Below, one piece after another: positions 1-7,589 of a stretch of DNA of 64,000 nt (its first letter is position 1; every line of letters starts with the position of its first letter). This stretch comes from Pseudomonas californiensis (GTDB lineage: Bacteria > Pseudomonadota > Gammaproteobacteria > Pseudomonadales > Pseudomonadaceae), in the NCBI RefSeq assembly GCF_021147775.1, contig NZ_JAGTPK010000009.1:124001-188000 (forward strand), read 5' to 3'. The position numbers and the translations under genes were made by a program. Under the pieces are notes generated by a model that saw only the letters and a list, made by a program, of their open reading frames with translations, had not been told where the DNA came from and searched no databases.

Positions 1-842
1 ACCATTTCGTCGACAACTTCTGGCTTGATGTCCTCGACCAGACGGATATCGCCAGTCGGGGTAATGATCACTTCCGCCCTGTCCATCTGCCAGAACTGGC
101 GGTCGATGACGCGGTGGCGTTTGCCGGATTTGTCTTTGTCCTCACCCTGGAACTCGTCGAAGAGCCCATCGTCGTCGCCGAACCCATTGCGCTCATGATC
201 AGTGCCGTCCAGGCCCATCATGGGAACCGCGCCCTCTTCGTCCTCGATAGACTTCTTGGCATCTGTGCCATAGAGCGCTTCGATTTCAATCTGAGTCATG
301 AACCGAGAGACGGTGACGTCTGCCCACTCATCAGGATCATAGCTGTTTGCATCGGGATCCGGGATCACGTCCAACGGGTCGAGGATGTCGATTCGCACCT
401 CGCCCAGAATGGTGTCCTCGTAACTCATGCGGATGTCGAAGTACCCGCGCTGCTGGATGAGTCCGTCGGCGAATACCTGTGTTTCTTTGGCGTGGAACTG
501 GTTGTTGTCAGCGATCTGCATGGCCAGTTTGGAGAGCGTGCTTGCGGTTTCTGCGTCAGCAGCACCGGCGCGCGGGCGAAAGCCGATATCCATGCGGTTG
601 CCGATCTGGTAGCCAACAGCGGCGTTGATCTTGTTCTTGATCTGGTTGAACTCAAGGCATGGCCTACCTGCCTGAGCCAGCGTCTGCCGGTCAGCAGTGC
701 TCCACTGGCGGCCGCCGCCCATGTAGAAGTCTTCGCACAAGCGAGCCTGGTCAATGTAGTCCGAGTGTCCACGGTTGCAGCCGTATACGTAGCGCGCCCA
801 GTTGTCGGCGGCTTTCTGCTTGTCTTCGGGGCTATCAGCCAT
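1..842 (-). CDS. Phage portal protein, P22-like, C-terminal part outside the window
   Basis: The reading frame opens at an ATG at 842, two bases after the terminase stop, and stays open to the window edge, giving about 280 residues. The early part resembles P22-type portal proteins: a segment containing WARYVYGCNRGHSDY, then RQWSTADRQ, PCLEFNQIKNKINAAVGYQ, and later DILDPLDVIPDPDA. Portals form the ring through which DNA is packaged and which joins head to tail. P22-type portals are much longer than 280 residues, so most of the gene lies to the left. The position directly after the large terminase is the normal order for tailed phages. The family call comes from recognition of these motifs, not a search. 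Confidence 0.85.
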   Translation of the reverse strand, partial: MADSPEDKQKAADNWARYVYGCNRGHSDYIDQARLCEDFYMGGGRQWSTADRQTLAQAGRPCLEFNQIKNKINAAVGYQIGNRMDIGFRPRAGAADAETASTLSKLAMQIADNNQFHAKETQVFADGLIQQRGYFDIRMSYEDTILGEVRIDILDPLDVIPDPDANSYDPDEWADVTVSRFMTQIEIEALYGTDAKKSIEDEEGAVPMMGLDGTDHERNGFGDDDGLFDEFQGEDKDKSGKRHRVIDRQFWQMDRAEVIITPTGDIRLVEDIKPEVVDEM

Positions 843-844
843 GG

Positions 845-2383
845 TCAGGCACTCATCGCTGATTTGCGGGCGTTTCGGCGCATCATCTGAGCCCTCCAGT
901 CGTCTTTGAATTCGTCGTCGGCAGAGACTGGCTCTGCGAATGTGAGGGCCAGCGCATCGCCGTCGTCCGGAGATCTGCCGATAATCTTTTTGGCTTCCTC
1001 TTTGGGCAGAAGCTTGAGTTGGCCGTTACTCGTGTACTTGTCTTTGGCCACCGACGTCAGGTCGCTGTGAAGCTGGTCGTCATCAGGGATGCACGGCGTT
1101 ATGTCGTCGTGAACCCACTCGGCCAGCTCTCCCCACATCTCACAGCGCTTGTTGGCGTACTTGCGAGAGTCGCTGGCGGCAGATCCGAAGTTGACGGCCG
1201 TCACGCGATCACCAAAGCCAAGCTCTACGAGTCGGTCGTAGATGCCGGCGCCAAGCCCGCCGATGTCGATGAACATCATGCGAATGGTCTTGTCGTCCAT
1301 CAGCATGCGGGCGGCCTGACCTGCCACGGCCATGGTGTCTGGCACGTTGTTGCGCTCAATGCCCCACGCGACACGACCTTGGCGGTGAATGAACGTCGAT
1401 GTATCTCCGCCGCGCGCCGGGTCAAGGCCGACCACGTGGGCGCCGATGCGACGCTCGTGCTTGATCTCTTTCTTGCGCGCCAAGGAAACTTTTACGGTTT
1501 TGATCAGCGGCTTGTGGCCAACCTTCTGGAATGCTAGGTCCGGGGTGGCTGGGTATTCCTGGTTGAACCAGTCGACGTCGCCGGCGAAGTCAGTGGCGAT
1601 CTTGCCCGCCCGCCAGGCCATCTGCTCTTCATCAAGGTTGTAAGCCTCCATGTATTCGTAATCGTCTTCGCTCAGCTCGAAGTCTTTCGGGACGGCACGG
1701 CGGTAGCCGCTTTCGACAAACCAAGGGATGAACACGGCCATGTAGTCGGACTTGCCGGCGACCGCCAGCTGCCACATTTGGTGGAAAAGGTTTCCCATGC
1801 CGTTTGCAGTGGACTCGATGATGACCTCACTGCCTTCGATCATCGGAACCGTCTGACCCAAGCCCGCCATGATCTTCTGTGCATTTGGCCAGAACGCCAT
1901 CTCTGAGCCATGCAGATATTGGATTGTGTCCGACCTTCCAGCGCCGGGGCTGCCCGCAGTGGCGACTTTGTAACCGCTGCGATACTCCTCAAAGGACAGC
2001 TCAGTACTTGAGTTGGCTTTCATTTTCTGTCGAACGACACTGGGCGACAGCTCGTAAAACGTTTTTGCCATGCCGAACAGGTTCTGTGTGGCAGCGTCAA
2101 GGTGGGTCAGGATCATTGTGCGCTTCCCCTTCTTGCTGCTTGTGCGCTTGTAGAACCTTGCTGAAACGTAAGTGCTAATTCCCTGCTGCCGACCCTTGAG
2201 CACGATGGCGCGTATCCAGCCGGCAAGAGAAAGCTGCAACTCAAGGCGCTCATGAAGTTGCCGCTGGGCGTCATTCCACACGAACGGCATGATGTCGCCA
2301 GCCTTTGTGCGAATCTTCAAAGCTCTAGCGCAAAACATCTCATCACTCGACATGAGCTGAACGAACAGGGAGTCGGCTGACAT
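845..2383 (-). CDS. Phage terminase large subunit
   Basis: The 512-residue protein has the two-part layout of a packaging motor. An N-terminal ATPase has a Walker A-like loop KGRQQGIST at about residues 63-71 and an acidic strand ending IIESTANGMG. A C-terminal nuclease of RNase H-like fold begins near VVGLDPARGGDTS, around residue 320. It cuts concatemeric phage DNA and pumps it into the prohead through the portal encoded two bases downstream. The length is normal for the family. The gene belongs to the minus-strand late operon; the matching small subunit lies about 1 kb upstream, separated by small genes. Confidence 0.92.
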   Translation of the reverse strand: MSADSLFVQLMSSDEMFCARALKIRTKAGDIMPFVWNDAQRQLHERLELQLSLAGWIRAIVLKGRQQGISTYVSARFYKRTSSKKGKRTMILTHLDAATQNLFGMAKTFYELSPSVVRQKMKANSSTELSFEEYRSGYKVATAGSPGAGRSDTIQYLHGSEMAFWPNAQKIMAGLGQTVPMIEGSEVIIESTANGMGNLFHQMWQLAVAGKSDYMAVFIPWFVESGYRRAVPKDFELSEDDYEYMEAYNLDEEQMAWRAGKIATDFAGDVDWFNQEYPATPDLAFQKVGHKPLIKTVKVSLARKKEIKHERRIGAHVVGLDPARGGDTSTFIHRQGRVAWGIERNNVPDTMAVAGQAARMLMDDKTIRMMFIDIGGLGAGIYDRLVELGFGDRVTAVNFGSAASDSRKYANKRCEMWGELAEWVHDDITPCIPDDDQLHSDLTSVAKDKYTSNGQLKLLPKEEAKKIIGRSPDDGDALALTFAEPVSADDEFKDDWRAQMMRRNARKSAMSA

Positions 2384-2386
2384 GGG

Positions 2387-2716
2387 TTAGGCCAGCTCGA
2401 CTTTGCTAACTGGCTCAGGCTCAACCAAACCCAGCAGCTCAGCGATATGACGCTTAGCCTCTGCCAGTCGATCCATCGCCCGGATATCCAGCGGGTGAGG
2501 ATCGGCGATCAGGTAGTTATCGAATGTGTAAAGCTCGCCTTCAGCCCTAGCGTTAGCTTTATCAAGCTCTTGCTGGGTAGCGATACGAGTGGTTGGGCCG
2601 GGACACAGATTTGATACAGGAAGGTATGCCTCCACTTGAAGCTGATACAGGCGCTGAAACTCCAAAACCCGAGGGTCCGAACTCTCGCCGGAAAGAATCC
2701 GATCGATGAGATCCAT
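2387..2716 (-). CDS. Small phage protein before large terminase, unknown function
   Basis: This frame ends 3 bases before the large-terminase start and is clearly in the late operon. The start is uncertain. ATG at 2716 begins MDLIDRILSGESSDPR, while an ATG at 2743 or a GTG at 2732 with an upstream GGGGTGGGG are alternatives. The C-terminal half, with AMDRLAEAKRHIAELLGL, should be helical. No conserved domain is recognised. The position suggests a head or packaging accessory protein, which is inference from synteny only. Confidence 0.65.
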   Translation of the reverse strand: MDLIDRILSGESSDPRVLEFQRLYQLQVEAYLPVSNLCPGPTTRIATQQELDKANARAEGELYTFDNYLIADPHPLDIRAMDRLAEAKRHIAELLGLVEPEPVSKVELA

Positions 2717-2803
2717 CTTTTCTCTATTCACGCCCCACCCCATCTGAACACTCGAATGATGTGGCGACGTTATGTGACTGTATTTCCTGTGCAACAGGCG
2801 TGA

Positions 2804-2831
2804 AAAAGCCCGCGATGGTGGGCGGGCTTTT
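2804..2831. terminator. Bidirectional intrinsic terminator inside the late operon
   Basis: AAAAGCCCGC pairs perfectly with GCGGGCTTTT across an 8-base loop, giving A- and T-runs that work on both strands. It lies between the signal-peptide gene (2856-3158) and the small gene before large terminase. Transcription of the packaging genes on the minus strand would have to read through it, which fits an antiterminated late operon. Confidence 0.75.
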
Positions 2832-2855
2832 CTGTATCTGCCCGAAGGCAATCAA

Positions 2856-3158
2856 TCAGGTATTTTGCAAACCGTCGTCGTTGAGCTCCGGTGCTACGGA
2901 GGTGAAAACGAAGCCAGCACTGGATGCATGCATGTCGGATCTGGAGAAGCGCGATTCCTTGGCGACCGCATGCTGCCATTCGATCAGCGCAATCTCGCGC
3001 AGGACCTTGGTGCTGGCCTGTTCTTCGGCTCCTACGTAAAAGTGGCTCGGCGTGTCGCTAATCGTGAACCGATGTGGCTCGGGCGATGCGACCGCGTAGC
3101 CGCAGGAAAACAGCAGTGCGATGCAGAGTGACAGAATGCTCGATCGTTTCATTTTCAT
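2856..3158 (-). CDS. Small exported phage protein, unknown function
   Basis: The 100-residue product begins MKMKRSSILSLCIALLFSCGYAVAS, a classic Sec signal peptide with cleavage expected after AVA. The mature part has about 75 residues and no recognised domain. Its start overlaps the stop of a possible tiny gene upstream in a TGATGA arrangement. A periplasmic protein here could belong to lysis or superinfection exclusion, but neither is shown. No spanin pattern was seen. Confidence 0.65.
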   Translation of the reverse strand: MKMKRSSILSLCIALLFSCGYAVASPEPHRFTISDTPSHFYVGAEEQASTKVLREIALIEWQHAVAKESRFSRSDMHASSAGFVFTSVAPELNDDGLQNT

Positions 3159-3271
3159 CAGTGAGGCTCCGGGTTTGGATTGCAGGTCAAGATATGCTTA
3201 TCAGGAGCCATCAGGATTTGTGACTGGGGAGGGATTGCAAGCGCCTTCACCCTACCGAACAAGACGGCCAT
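3158..3271 (-). CDS. Possible 37-residue phage ORF
   Basis: An ATG at 3271 opens a 38-codon frame (MAVLFGRVKALAIPPQ...) whose stop overlaps the start of the exported protein gene. It begins inside the end of the preceding small gene in another frame. Such chained overlaps suggest translational coupling, but the frame is short and no homologue is recognised, so it may be chance. Confidence 0.3.
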   Translation of the reverse strand: MAVLFGRVKALAIPPQSQILMAPDKHILTCNPNPEPH

Positions 3272-3420
3272 ATGCTTCGGGCGAATGCCAGCGCCTCATC
3301 GTGATCAAGCGGCCCGTCCATCAGGATCATTGGGAACGGCTTGTACCCAGGCGCGCGGATGAGCCAGTTCTTTTTTCGCGCCACGATTTGCTGAGTTTGC
3401 GTTTCGTGGCGCGAGTTCAC
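3247..3420 (-). CDS. Small phage protein with PFPM...DHDEALAFARSIWP pattern
   Basis: A GTG at 3420 overlaps the small-terminase stop by four bases (GTGA) and opens a 57-residue frame; an internal GTG at 3384 is an alternative start. The sequence contains KPFPMILMDGPLDHDEALAF followed by ARSIWP. Short Pseudomonas phage proteins often carry a similar proline-methionine stretch followed by a D-x-E-A-L helix ending in IWP; I recall this pattern but know no function. The overlap and coding-like composition support it as real. Confidence 0.5.
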   Translation of the reverse strand: MNSRHETQTQQIVARKKNWLIRAPGYKPFPMILMDGPLDHDEALAFARSIWPSCSVG

Positions 3421-4040
3421 TGGTCACCCATGAGACGGTCCATACGCTGAGCGAATGTCTCCTCTTCGGGATTATCATCAATGCCGTATGCCTGCCTTTC
3501 AAGTGTTACCAGCACCCGCAAGGTCTCAGAAAGCTCCTTGTTCATCTTCACTCTGCTCGGCAGTGAAAGAGCCCCACGGAAGGTTTGTTGCATTTTCTCG
3601 TACGCATCGGTCGGGCCGTCGTCCCCGCCCTCCTCTACTGATGCGATCAGCTCACCAAGCCGAGCGAATAGCTCGCGATTATCTGACAGAGACTCAAGCT
3701 CTTCGAGGAGCTTGATCGTCAGCGTCTTGTTGCGGCCGATGTCCGAACGGTGCTCGAGCCTGATCGTCTTGGTTAGGTCGGCATTTGCTGCCACCACCTG
3801 CTGCTCGGTAACACGGGTATCCGTGGATACCGACATGGATACCGCCGCCCTGGATACCAGCGCATCAGCCCTGGCTTTGATCTTAACCTTTAGGTCTCGC
3901 ACCCACGAATCACGCTTGGCGCGCTTGTTGATGGCGCCGTGAGTAATCCCTTGGGACGCTGCAATCTCGCGAACAGAGAGGATGCCTGCGCGGTACAGGG
4001 TTTCGATCAGCTCCCAGTCCGGTAGCGCTTTTGCATTCAT
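3417..4040 (-). CDS. Phage terminase small subunit
   Basis: The 207-residue protein opens with a helix-turn-helix (WELIETLYRAGILSVREIAA followed by SQGITHGAINKRAKRDSW) as in small terminases that recognise the packaging site. The rest is mostly charged helix, with a middle segment around LLEELESLSDNRELFARLGE suited to oligomer formation. Small terminase binds phage DNA and brings it to the large subunit. It overlaps the end of the proteasome-like gene by four bases (ATGA), so the two are probably co-translated. Three small genes separate it from terL, a modest departure from the tight terS-terL pairing. Confidence 0.8.
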   Translation of the reverse strand: MNAKALPDWELIETLYRAGILSVREIAASQGITHGAINKRAKRDSWVRDLKVKIKARADALVSRAAVSMSVSTDTRVTEQQVVAANADLTKTIRLEHRSDIGRNKTLTIKLLEELESLSDNRELFARLGELIASVEEGGDDGPTDAYEKMQQTFRGALSLPSRVKMNKELSETLRVLVTLERQAYGIDDNPEEETFAQRMDRLMGDQ

Positions 4041-4474
4041 GACTCAACGCTCTCGATGGCAACGCAGCGAACGACACCGCCTGTGTAGATATCCCGCCTC
4101 ATCGCGGCGCGCACTGCATCTTCTGCACTTGCGCCCATATCCATCGCTGCCAGGGCATAGGCCGAGCCGCTTCCAATGGCATCGGGGTTCGAAAGGTCGA
4201 GTGGCTGCTTCCATACACCCGTCTTATCGTCATGCCCGACCAACATCAGCTTGCCGTTATCAACGACAAACCCTGAGCACTCCAGAGGATCTTTCGAGGG
4301 TGTTCCGAAGTAGGCGGCGATCAATCCCTTCTCGTCGCACACACAGCCCGACAGGAAGAAGCTCACGCCGTCGACTATCTCGCATTTCGAGCAGTCATCA
4401 GAAACGATCGAACCATTTCTAGTTTGCCGGGTGTCATAGGCGATCACGCCATCTTTGTATGCGATGGTTGTCAT
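4037..4474 (-). CDS. Proteasome/HslV-like Ntn hydrolase of the prophage
   Basis: The 145-residue protein begins Met-Thr-Thr-Ile-Ala, so removal of Met would expose the N-terminal threonine nucleophile used by HslV and proteasome beta subunits. Asp13 and Lys29 (mature numbering) sit where the family has its catalytic Asp and Lys. The C-terminal GSGSAYALAAMDMGASAEDA followed by an acidic residue and TGG matches HslV's GSGGPYALAAARAL region. It is shorter than HslV (about 175 residues). It lies between the holin-like genes and small terminase and has no partner ATPase in the window. A role in capsid maturation or host protein turnover is speculation. Confidence 0.75.
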   Translation of the reverse strand: MTTIAYKDGVIAYDTRQTRNGSIVSDDCSKCEIVDGVSFFLSGCVCDEKGLIAAYFGTPSKDPLECSGFVVDNGKLMLVGHDDKTGVWKQPLDLSNPDAIGSGSAYALAAMDMGASAEDAVRAAMRRDIYTGGVVRCVAIESVES

Positions 4475-4483
4475 GATCGGGCC

Positions 4484-4813
4484 TCACTTGTTCCGCTTGT
4501 CATTGACGCACTCCACGCAAGCATCACAGCTCATCTTGCGGCACAGCCATTTCTTGACTGAAGGCCACCAGGTGACCATGAAGATATGTCGAGCGCCGGC
4601 ACAGGCCAGGCTCGCATGAAAGGTGACACCGGCTACGGTGGGCGTGATGAAGAACGTCTCACTGCGCTGGACAATGGCGTAACCCGACAGCGCGATAGTC
4701 GCGTAGATCAGTTTGCCGATGACGCCATCACGTACCTTGCGGCTGAATACGGCCCATATGGCCCAGATGACGATCATCCCGATGAATACCGGGCTGAGAA
4801 ATTGCGTGTTCAT
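4484..4813 (-). CDS. Small membrane protein with Cys-rich tail, possible second holin or antiholin
   Basis: Translation from the ATG at 4813 overlaps the upstream holin-like gene by ATGA and gives 109 residues. Three hydrophobic segments are visible (around PVFIGMIVIWAIWAVF, KLIYATIALSGYAIV and TVAGVTFHASLACAG). A basic tail follows with the cysteines CRKMSCDACVEC. Pairs of small membrane proteins in this position are often holin and antiholin. The cysteine-rich tail is unusual. The function is inferred from position and topology. Confidence 0.6.
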   Translation of the reverse strand: MNTQFLSPVFIGMIVIWAIWAVFSRKVRDGVIGKLIYATIALSGYAIVQRSETFFITPTVAGVTFHASLACAGARHIFMVTWWPSVKKWLCRKMSCDACVECVNDKRNK

Positions 4814-5136
4814 GGATTGCCCCCTCCGAACTTGGAGCGTATGAGCGCCCACAGGTCAGCGGCTTTGATCGCACGGTTGATAGCGGTCATGAGAGAGCCG
4901 CCGAAGGTTCCCAGCAGAAACCCGACGCCCGCCACACTGCCGGGTTCGGTGATGCCGAGATATGAACTGACCATTCCAGTCAGGTAGAGCGCACAGGCGA
5001 TGCCGGTCACCATGAAGATGATCCAGGCTCGCCAGTCTGCAAGGTCGTCACGGTGCCACCAGCTGGCGACAACGGTGCCGATAAAGCCAGCCACGATGAC
5101 ATCGATTTTATCGAACAGACGAGCCACGAACTCCAT
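4810..5136 (-). CDS. Holin-like membrane protein
   Basis: The start at 5136 (MEFVARLFDKIDVIVAG) is preceded by GGAGG at six bases. The 108-residue protein has three likely membrane spans: VIVAGFIGTVVASWW, AWIIFMVTGIACALYL and SVAGVGFLLGTFGGSLMTAI. A short charged C-terminus ends FGGGNP. Size, topology and position at the head of the late operon fit a phage holin, which opens the inner membrane at the end of infection. No endolysin gene is visible in the window; it may lie beyond the left edge. Confidence 0.65.
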   Translation of the reverse strand: MEFVARLFDKIDVIVAGFIGTVVASWWHRDDLADWRAWIIFMVTGIACALYLTGMVSSYLGITEPGSVAGVGFLLGTFGGSLMTAINRAIKAADLWALIRSKFGGGNP

Positions 5137-5299
5137 GTTCGACCTCCGATGCATAAGTGCTGAGTTGATTGATCATGAGCGGCCCTTCGGCGTGATTGCT
5201 ACTTGCCATCAAGGGTATGTGACTCAATTCACCGGACAAGCCTTGCGCACCTACCGTCAGTCACATGGACTTGAGCCTCAACCAAACGGGGCATCCTCC

Positions 5300-5569
5300 A
5301 TGAGCAAATCTCAGAACACTCTCGGATCTACACGAGACACCGTCTTCATCGCTGTCACAGAAACCATGGGCATCGCGGGTGATGACATGGCGAAACACCC
5401 TTCTGACGTGCTGCTGGTCATTTCGCTTTCGGGCGCTCATGAATGTGCAGCCGTGGGCGGTGCGCTGACTGCAGACGCCATCGACCGGCTTGAATCGCTT
5501 CTTGGCGAGTTGAAGCGACGTCAGGCCGTGGAAGGCGACAGCGACAAAACCCTGCACGTCTGGCGTTAA
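5300..5569 (+). CDS. Small plus-strand phage gene, unknown function
   Basis: An ATG at 5300 follows CATCCTCC and opens an 89-residue frame (MSKSQNTLGSTRDTVFIAVT...). The product has a mixed alpha/beta character with a final helix DRLESLLGELKRRQA. It runs opposite to its neighbours and its stop overlaps the end of the convergent gene 5566-5937 by four bases. No family is recognised. A single gene facing the other way at the junction between the nin-like block and the lysis genes may be independently transcribed. Confidence 0.55.
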   Translation: MSKSQNTLGSTRDTVFIAVTETMGIAGDDMAKHPSDVLLVISLSGAHECAAVGGALTADAIDRLESLLGELKRRQAVEGDSDKTLHVWR

Positions 5570-5937
5570 GCGTGCATCCGCCATCCTGACATGAAGGTGC
5601 TGCGCCTCAACTCTGGGGCCAGCGCCTCAGTCCAGTTATCCCCCCTCATCCGTCTCATCTTCACGGTTTGCCATTTCAGCCCCAGGCGTGCGGCCCACTC
5701 TGCTGCCGGGAGCGTAACGCCGTCTCGGGTAACCATCGTCGCCCCCGCGCAGATCGTGCTGCGTATGGGGGAACGGGGAATCCGGGTGACCAATGCAAGA
5801 ACGGGGGCGGTGAAGTCGATTGCCAACTGCTCAGGCTGAGGGCCTAAATCGGCCCGCGCCAGATAAACGACCAGAAGCTTTGGCCGAATCGGCTGATGTT
5901 GCAGCTCAAGTGTCATTTGCTCTGGCATGGCGGGCAC
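5566..5937 (-). CDS. Phage protein with helix-turn-helix, possible late regulator
   Basis: The 123-residue protein has a C-terminal segment (DGVTLPAAEWAARLGLKWQT followed by VKMRRMRGDNW) typical of small phage helix-turn-helix modules. Its N-terminal half is proline-rich and unfeatured. It is the last gene before the lysis block, the place where lambdoid phages keep the late antiterminator Q. Calling it a Q-like regulator is inference from position; no Q-family motif is recognised. Confidence 0.55.
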   Translation of the reverse strand: MPAMPEQMTLELQHQPIRPKLLVVYLARADLGPQPEQLAIDFTAPVLALVTRIPRSPIRSTICAGATMVTRDGVTLPAAEWAARLGLKWQTVKMRRMRGDNWTEALAPELRRSTFMSGWRMHA

Positions 5938-5986
5938 TCCTGATTTTTATCGTGTTGCGTTGAGCCTGGTCAGCGTCGAAGCGGAG

Positions 5987-6601
5987 CTAAGCTGCAGCCA
6001 TCTTCAATTCTCTGGTCAGTGCCCGGTACTTGGCCGTCAGGGCTTTCAGTTCTTCAATTGTGTATTTTTGGGGCTCATGGGGGCCTTCGACCCAGGCAAG
6101 TTTTTCTGCGCCGATTTTTTCCAGTAGGCGCGGCCGGTAGCCAAGCAGGTTCCCGGACTTGCCCATGTTGCAGTTGCGGTTGCATTGCAAGTGGACGTTG
6201 AGCGGTTCAAATCGAAGCTCCGGGCAGGCCGCCGTTGTCCTGTAGTGGCCCGCACAGTACTGAACGTCGGCCGTGGTCCCGCAGCTTATGCATGGCTGAC
6301 CGGCATCACGCGCACGAATCCAGGCATTGAAGGCATGTTGCGTGTCCTTGAGGTGGTCTGCGCGACTTTTCAGGGCCGCTTTGCGCACCTTGATGTCGCG
6401 GCGACCAACTTCGGCCAAGGCCTTCCCGGCGATAGTCCGGCCCTTCTCCGACTGACCGTGAGCAATGGCGCAATCGATCTCCCCGCATACTGCTTGGCCT
6501 GTCCGGTCGGGAGTGAACATCACTCGGCAGGATGGGCAGCGCTTGCGGCGCCTACCGATGGACGTGAGCGGGGTTTTGCGTTGCAGTGGCGTGCGTCTCA
6601 T
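5987..6601 (-). CDS. ninG: Recombination protein NinG-like (Rap family)
   Basis: The 204-residue protein has the NinG layout. A basic start MRRTPLQRKTPL is followed by a zinc-binding pair RCPSCRVMF...VCGEIDC. A second cysteine set CISCGTTADVQYCAGHY is followed by NVHLQCNRNCNMGKSGN, the HNH-like core. In lambda, NinG (Rap) is a structure-specific nuclease that promotes recombination. It overlaps the upstream NUMOD4 gene by four bases and belongs to the nin-like block. Confidence 0.85.
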   Translation of the reverse strand: MRRTPLQRKTPLTSIGRRRKRCPSCRVMFTPDRTGQAVCGEIDCAIAHGQSEKGRTIAGKALAEVGRRDIKVRKAALKSRADHLKDTQHAFNAWIRARDAGQPCISCGTTADVQYCAGHYRTTAACPELRFEPLNVHLQCNRNCNMGKSGNLLGYRPRLLEKIGAEKLAWVEGPHEPQKYTIEELKALTAKYRALTRELKMAAA

Positions 6602-7122
6602 GCGCCCACCTTCTCTGCCTGCTGTCTGGAAAGACTGCGAATCTCCTGAATGCTTGACGCGCTCATATCCATGAGAATTGCCAAATCCTGCTCAGATAGA
6701 GCGCATCTCGAAATTATTTCTATCTGCTGCTCGCTAAGCTCGCGCTCTGGCTTGGTCTTTTTTCCTTGCCAGCCAAGATTCTCCAGGCGGAGATCTCCAC
6801 TATCGCCATTTAAAAATGCAACCTTCCTTCCTTCTGAAGTCTCGCCCCTGAACGCCTCCATGATCGCCTCAGGGAGCCTGATCTTCTTGAGTTTTCCGTC
6901 AACCCTGGGAGTTACATAAAAGCGTCCAGTGACCATCTCTACTTTTAGGTATCTGCCACCATAGTGCGCAGTTGTTAGATTCCCTTGATTGTCTTTTTTG
7001 CCTAGCGCTCTGGGTACAGTTCTGCACCTGCCCAGCGTTGAGACTTCGCAAAGCCCACCTAATCCTGAAATGTCCGCCCACTCTTCCCCAGGAAGACGAT
7101 CCTCTTGATTGATGCTATTCAT
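6598..7122 (-). CDS. NUMOD4/HNH-related protein with degenerate nuclease core
   Basis: The 174-residue protein begins with a NUMOD4-like DNA-contact motif (LPGEEWADISGLGGLCEVST followed by LGRCR). A region normally carrying an HNH nuclease ends in AFLNGDSGDLRLENLGW. That closing pattern is typical, but the histidine expected just before the NGD-like part is replaced by Phe. The C-terminal ELSEQQIEIISRCALSEQDL looks like a helix-turn-helix. It may be a homing endonuclease that has become a DNA-binding protein. It is embedded by four-base overlaps between NinB-like and NinG. Confidence 0.65.
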   Translation of the reverse strand: MNSINQEDRLPGEEWADISGLGGLCEVSTLGRCRTVPRALGKKDNQGNLTTAHYGGRYLKVEMVTGRFYVTPRVDGKLKKIRLPEAIMEAFRGETSEGRKVAFLNGDSGDLRLENLGWQGKKTKPERELSEQQIEIISRCALSEQDLAILMDMSASSIQEIRSLSRQQAEKVGA

Positions 7123-7589
7123 GCTGCTGCCTCCCCGACCAGATCCCCGAAGAACACACCCAGCGCAGTGAACTCCGCCAGGATGCGGTCGGTGTACGCG
7201 ATGCCCTGGGCGCGGTTGAACATGCTGGTGACCGGAAATCCGTCCGGGCCGAGCAGCTTGCTGTCGCCCATCAGGCCGAGCTTTTCCTCGTAGCTCAGGT
7301 GCTTGGTGGTCCGGTGCCAGGCTGCGCGGTAATCCTCGTCTTCGTTGATCAGGATCTGAACGCCGTGGTGCAACTTGCAGTATTTGCGCGCCTCACTGGC
7401 GTCGCCGATCTGGGTCATTTCTGAGATTCGCTTGTAGAACGCAAACCACAGCGCATTCTGGTCAAGCGTGCGGTCTTTGCCTGGGCGCAGCGAGACGACG
7501 ACGAACTTCTTCTCGCGGAACATCGCGGTCATGCGCGTTACGGCTTCGGTGAGCTTGGATTGGCAGTTCACGCTGATCTTGTCAGTCAT
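7119..7589 (-). CDS. ninB: NinB-like phage recombination protein
   Basis: The 156-residue protein carries the RTLDQNALWFAFYKRIS stretch that marks NinB-like proteins (R-S/T-L-x-Q-N-x-x-W). It is somewhat longer than lambda NinB at its C-terminus. NinB (Orf) binds single-stranded DNA and assists the phage recombinase. Its neighbours on both sides are other nin-type genes, joined by short overlaps, and an Erf-type recombinase lies on the opposite arm of this prophage. The exact subfamily is not certain. Confidence 0.65.
   Translation of the reverse strand: MTDKISVNCQSKLTEAVTRMTAMFREKKFVVVSLRPGKDRTLDQNALWFAFYKRISEMTQIGDASEARKYCKLHHGVQILINEDEDYRAAWHRTTKHLSYEEKLGLMGDSKLLGPDGFPVTSMFNRAQGIAYTDRILAEFTALGVFFGDLVGEAAA

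Noticed and set aside
114..890. A 258-residue plus-strand frame at the left edge.
   Set aside because: It lies opposite the portal gene, whose protein motifs and position next to terminase are clear.
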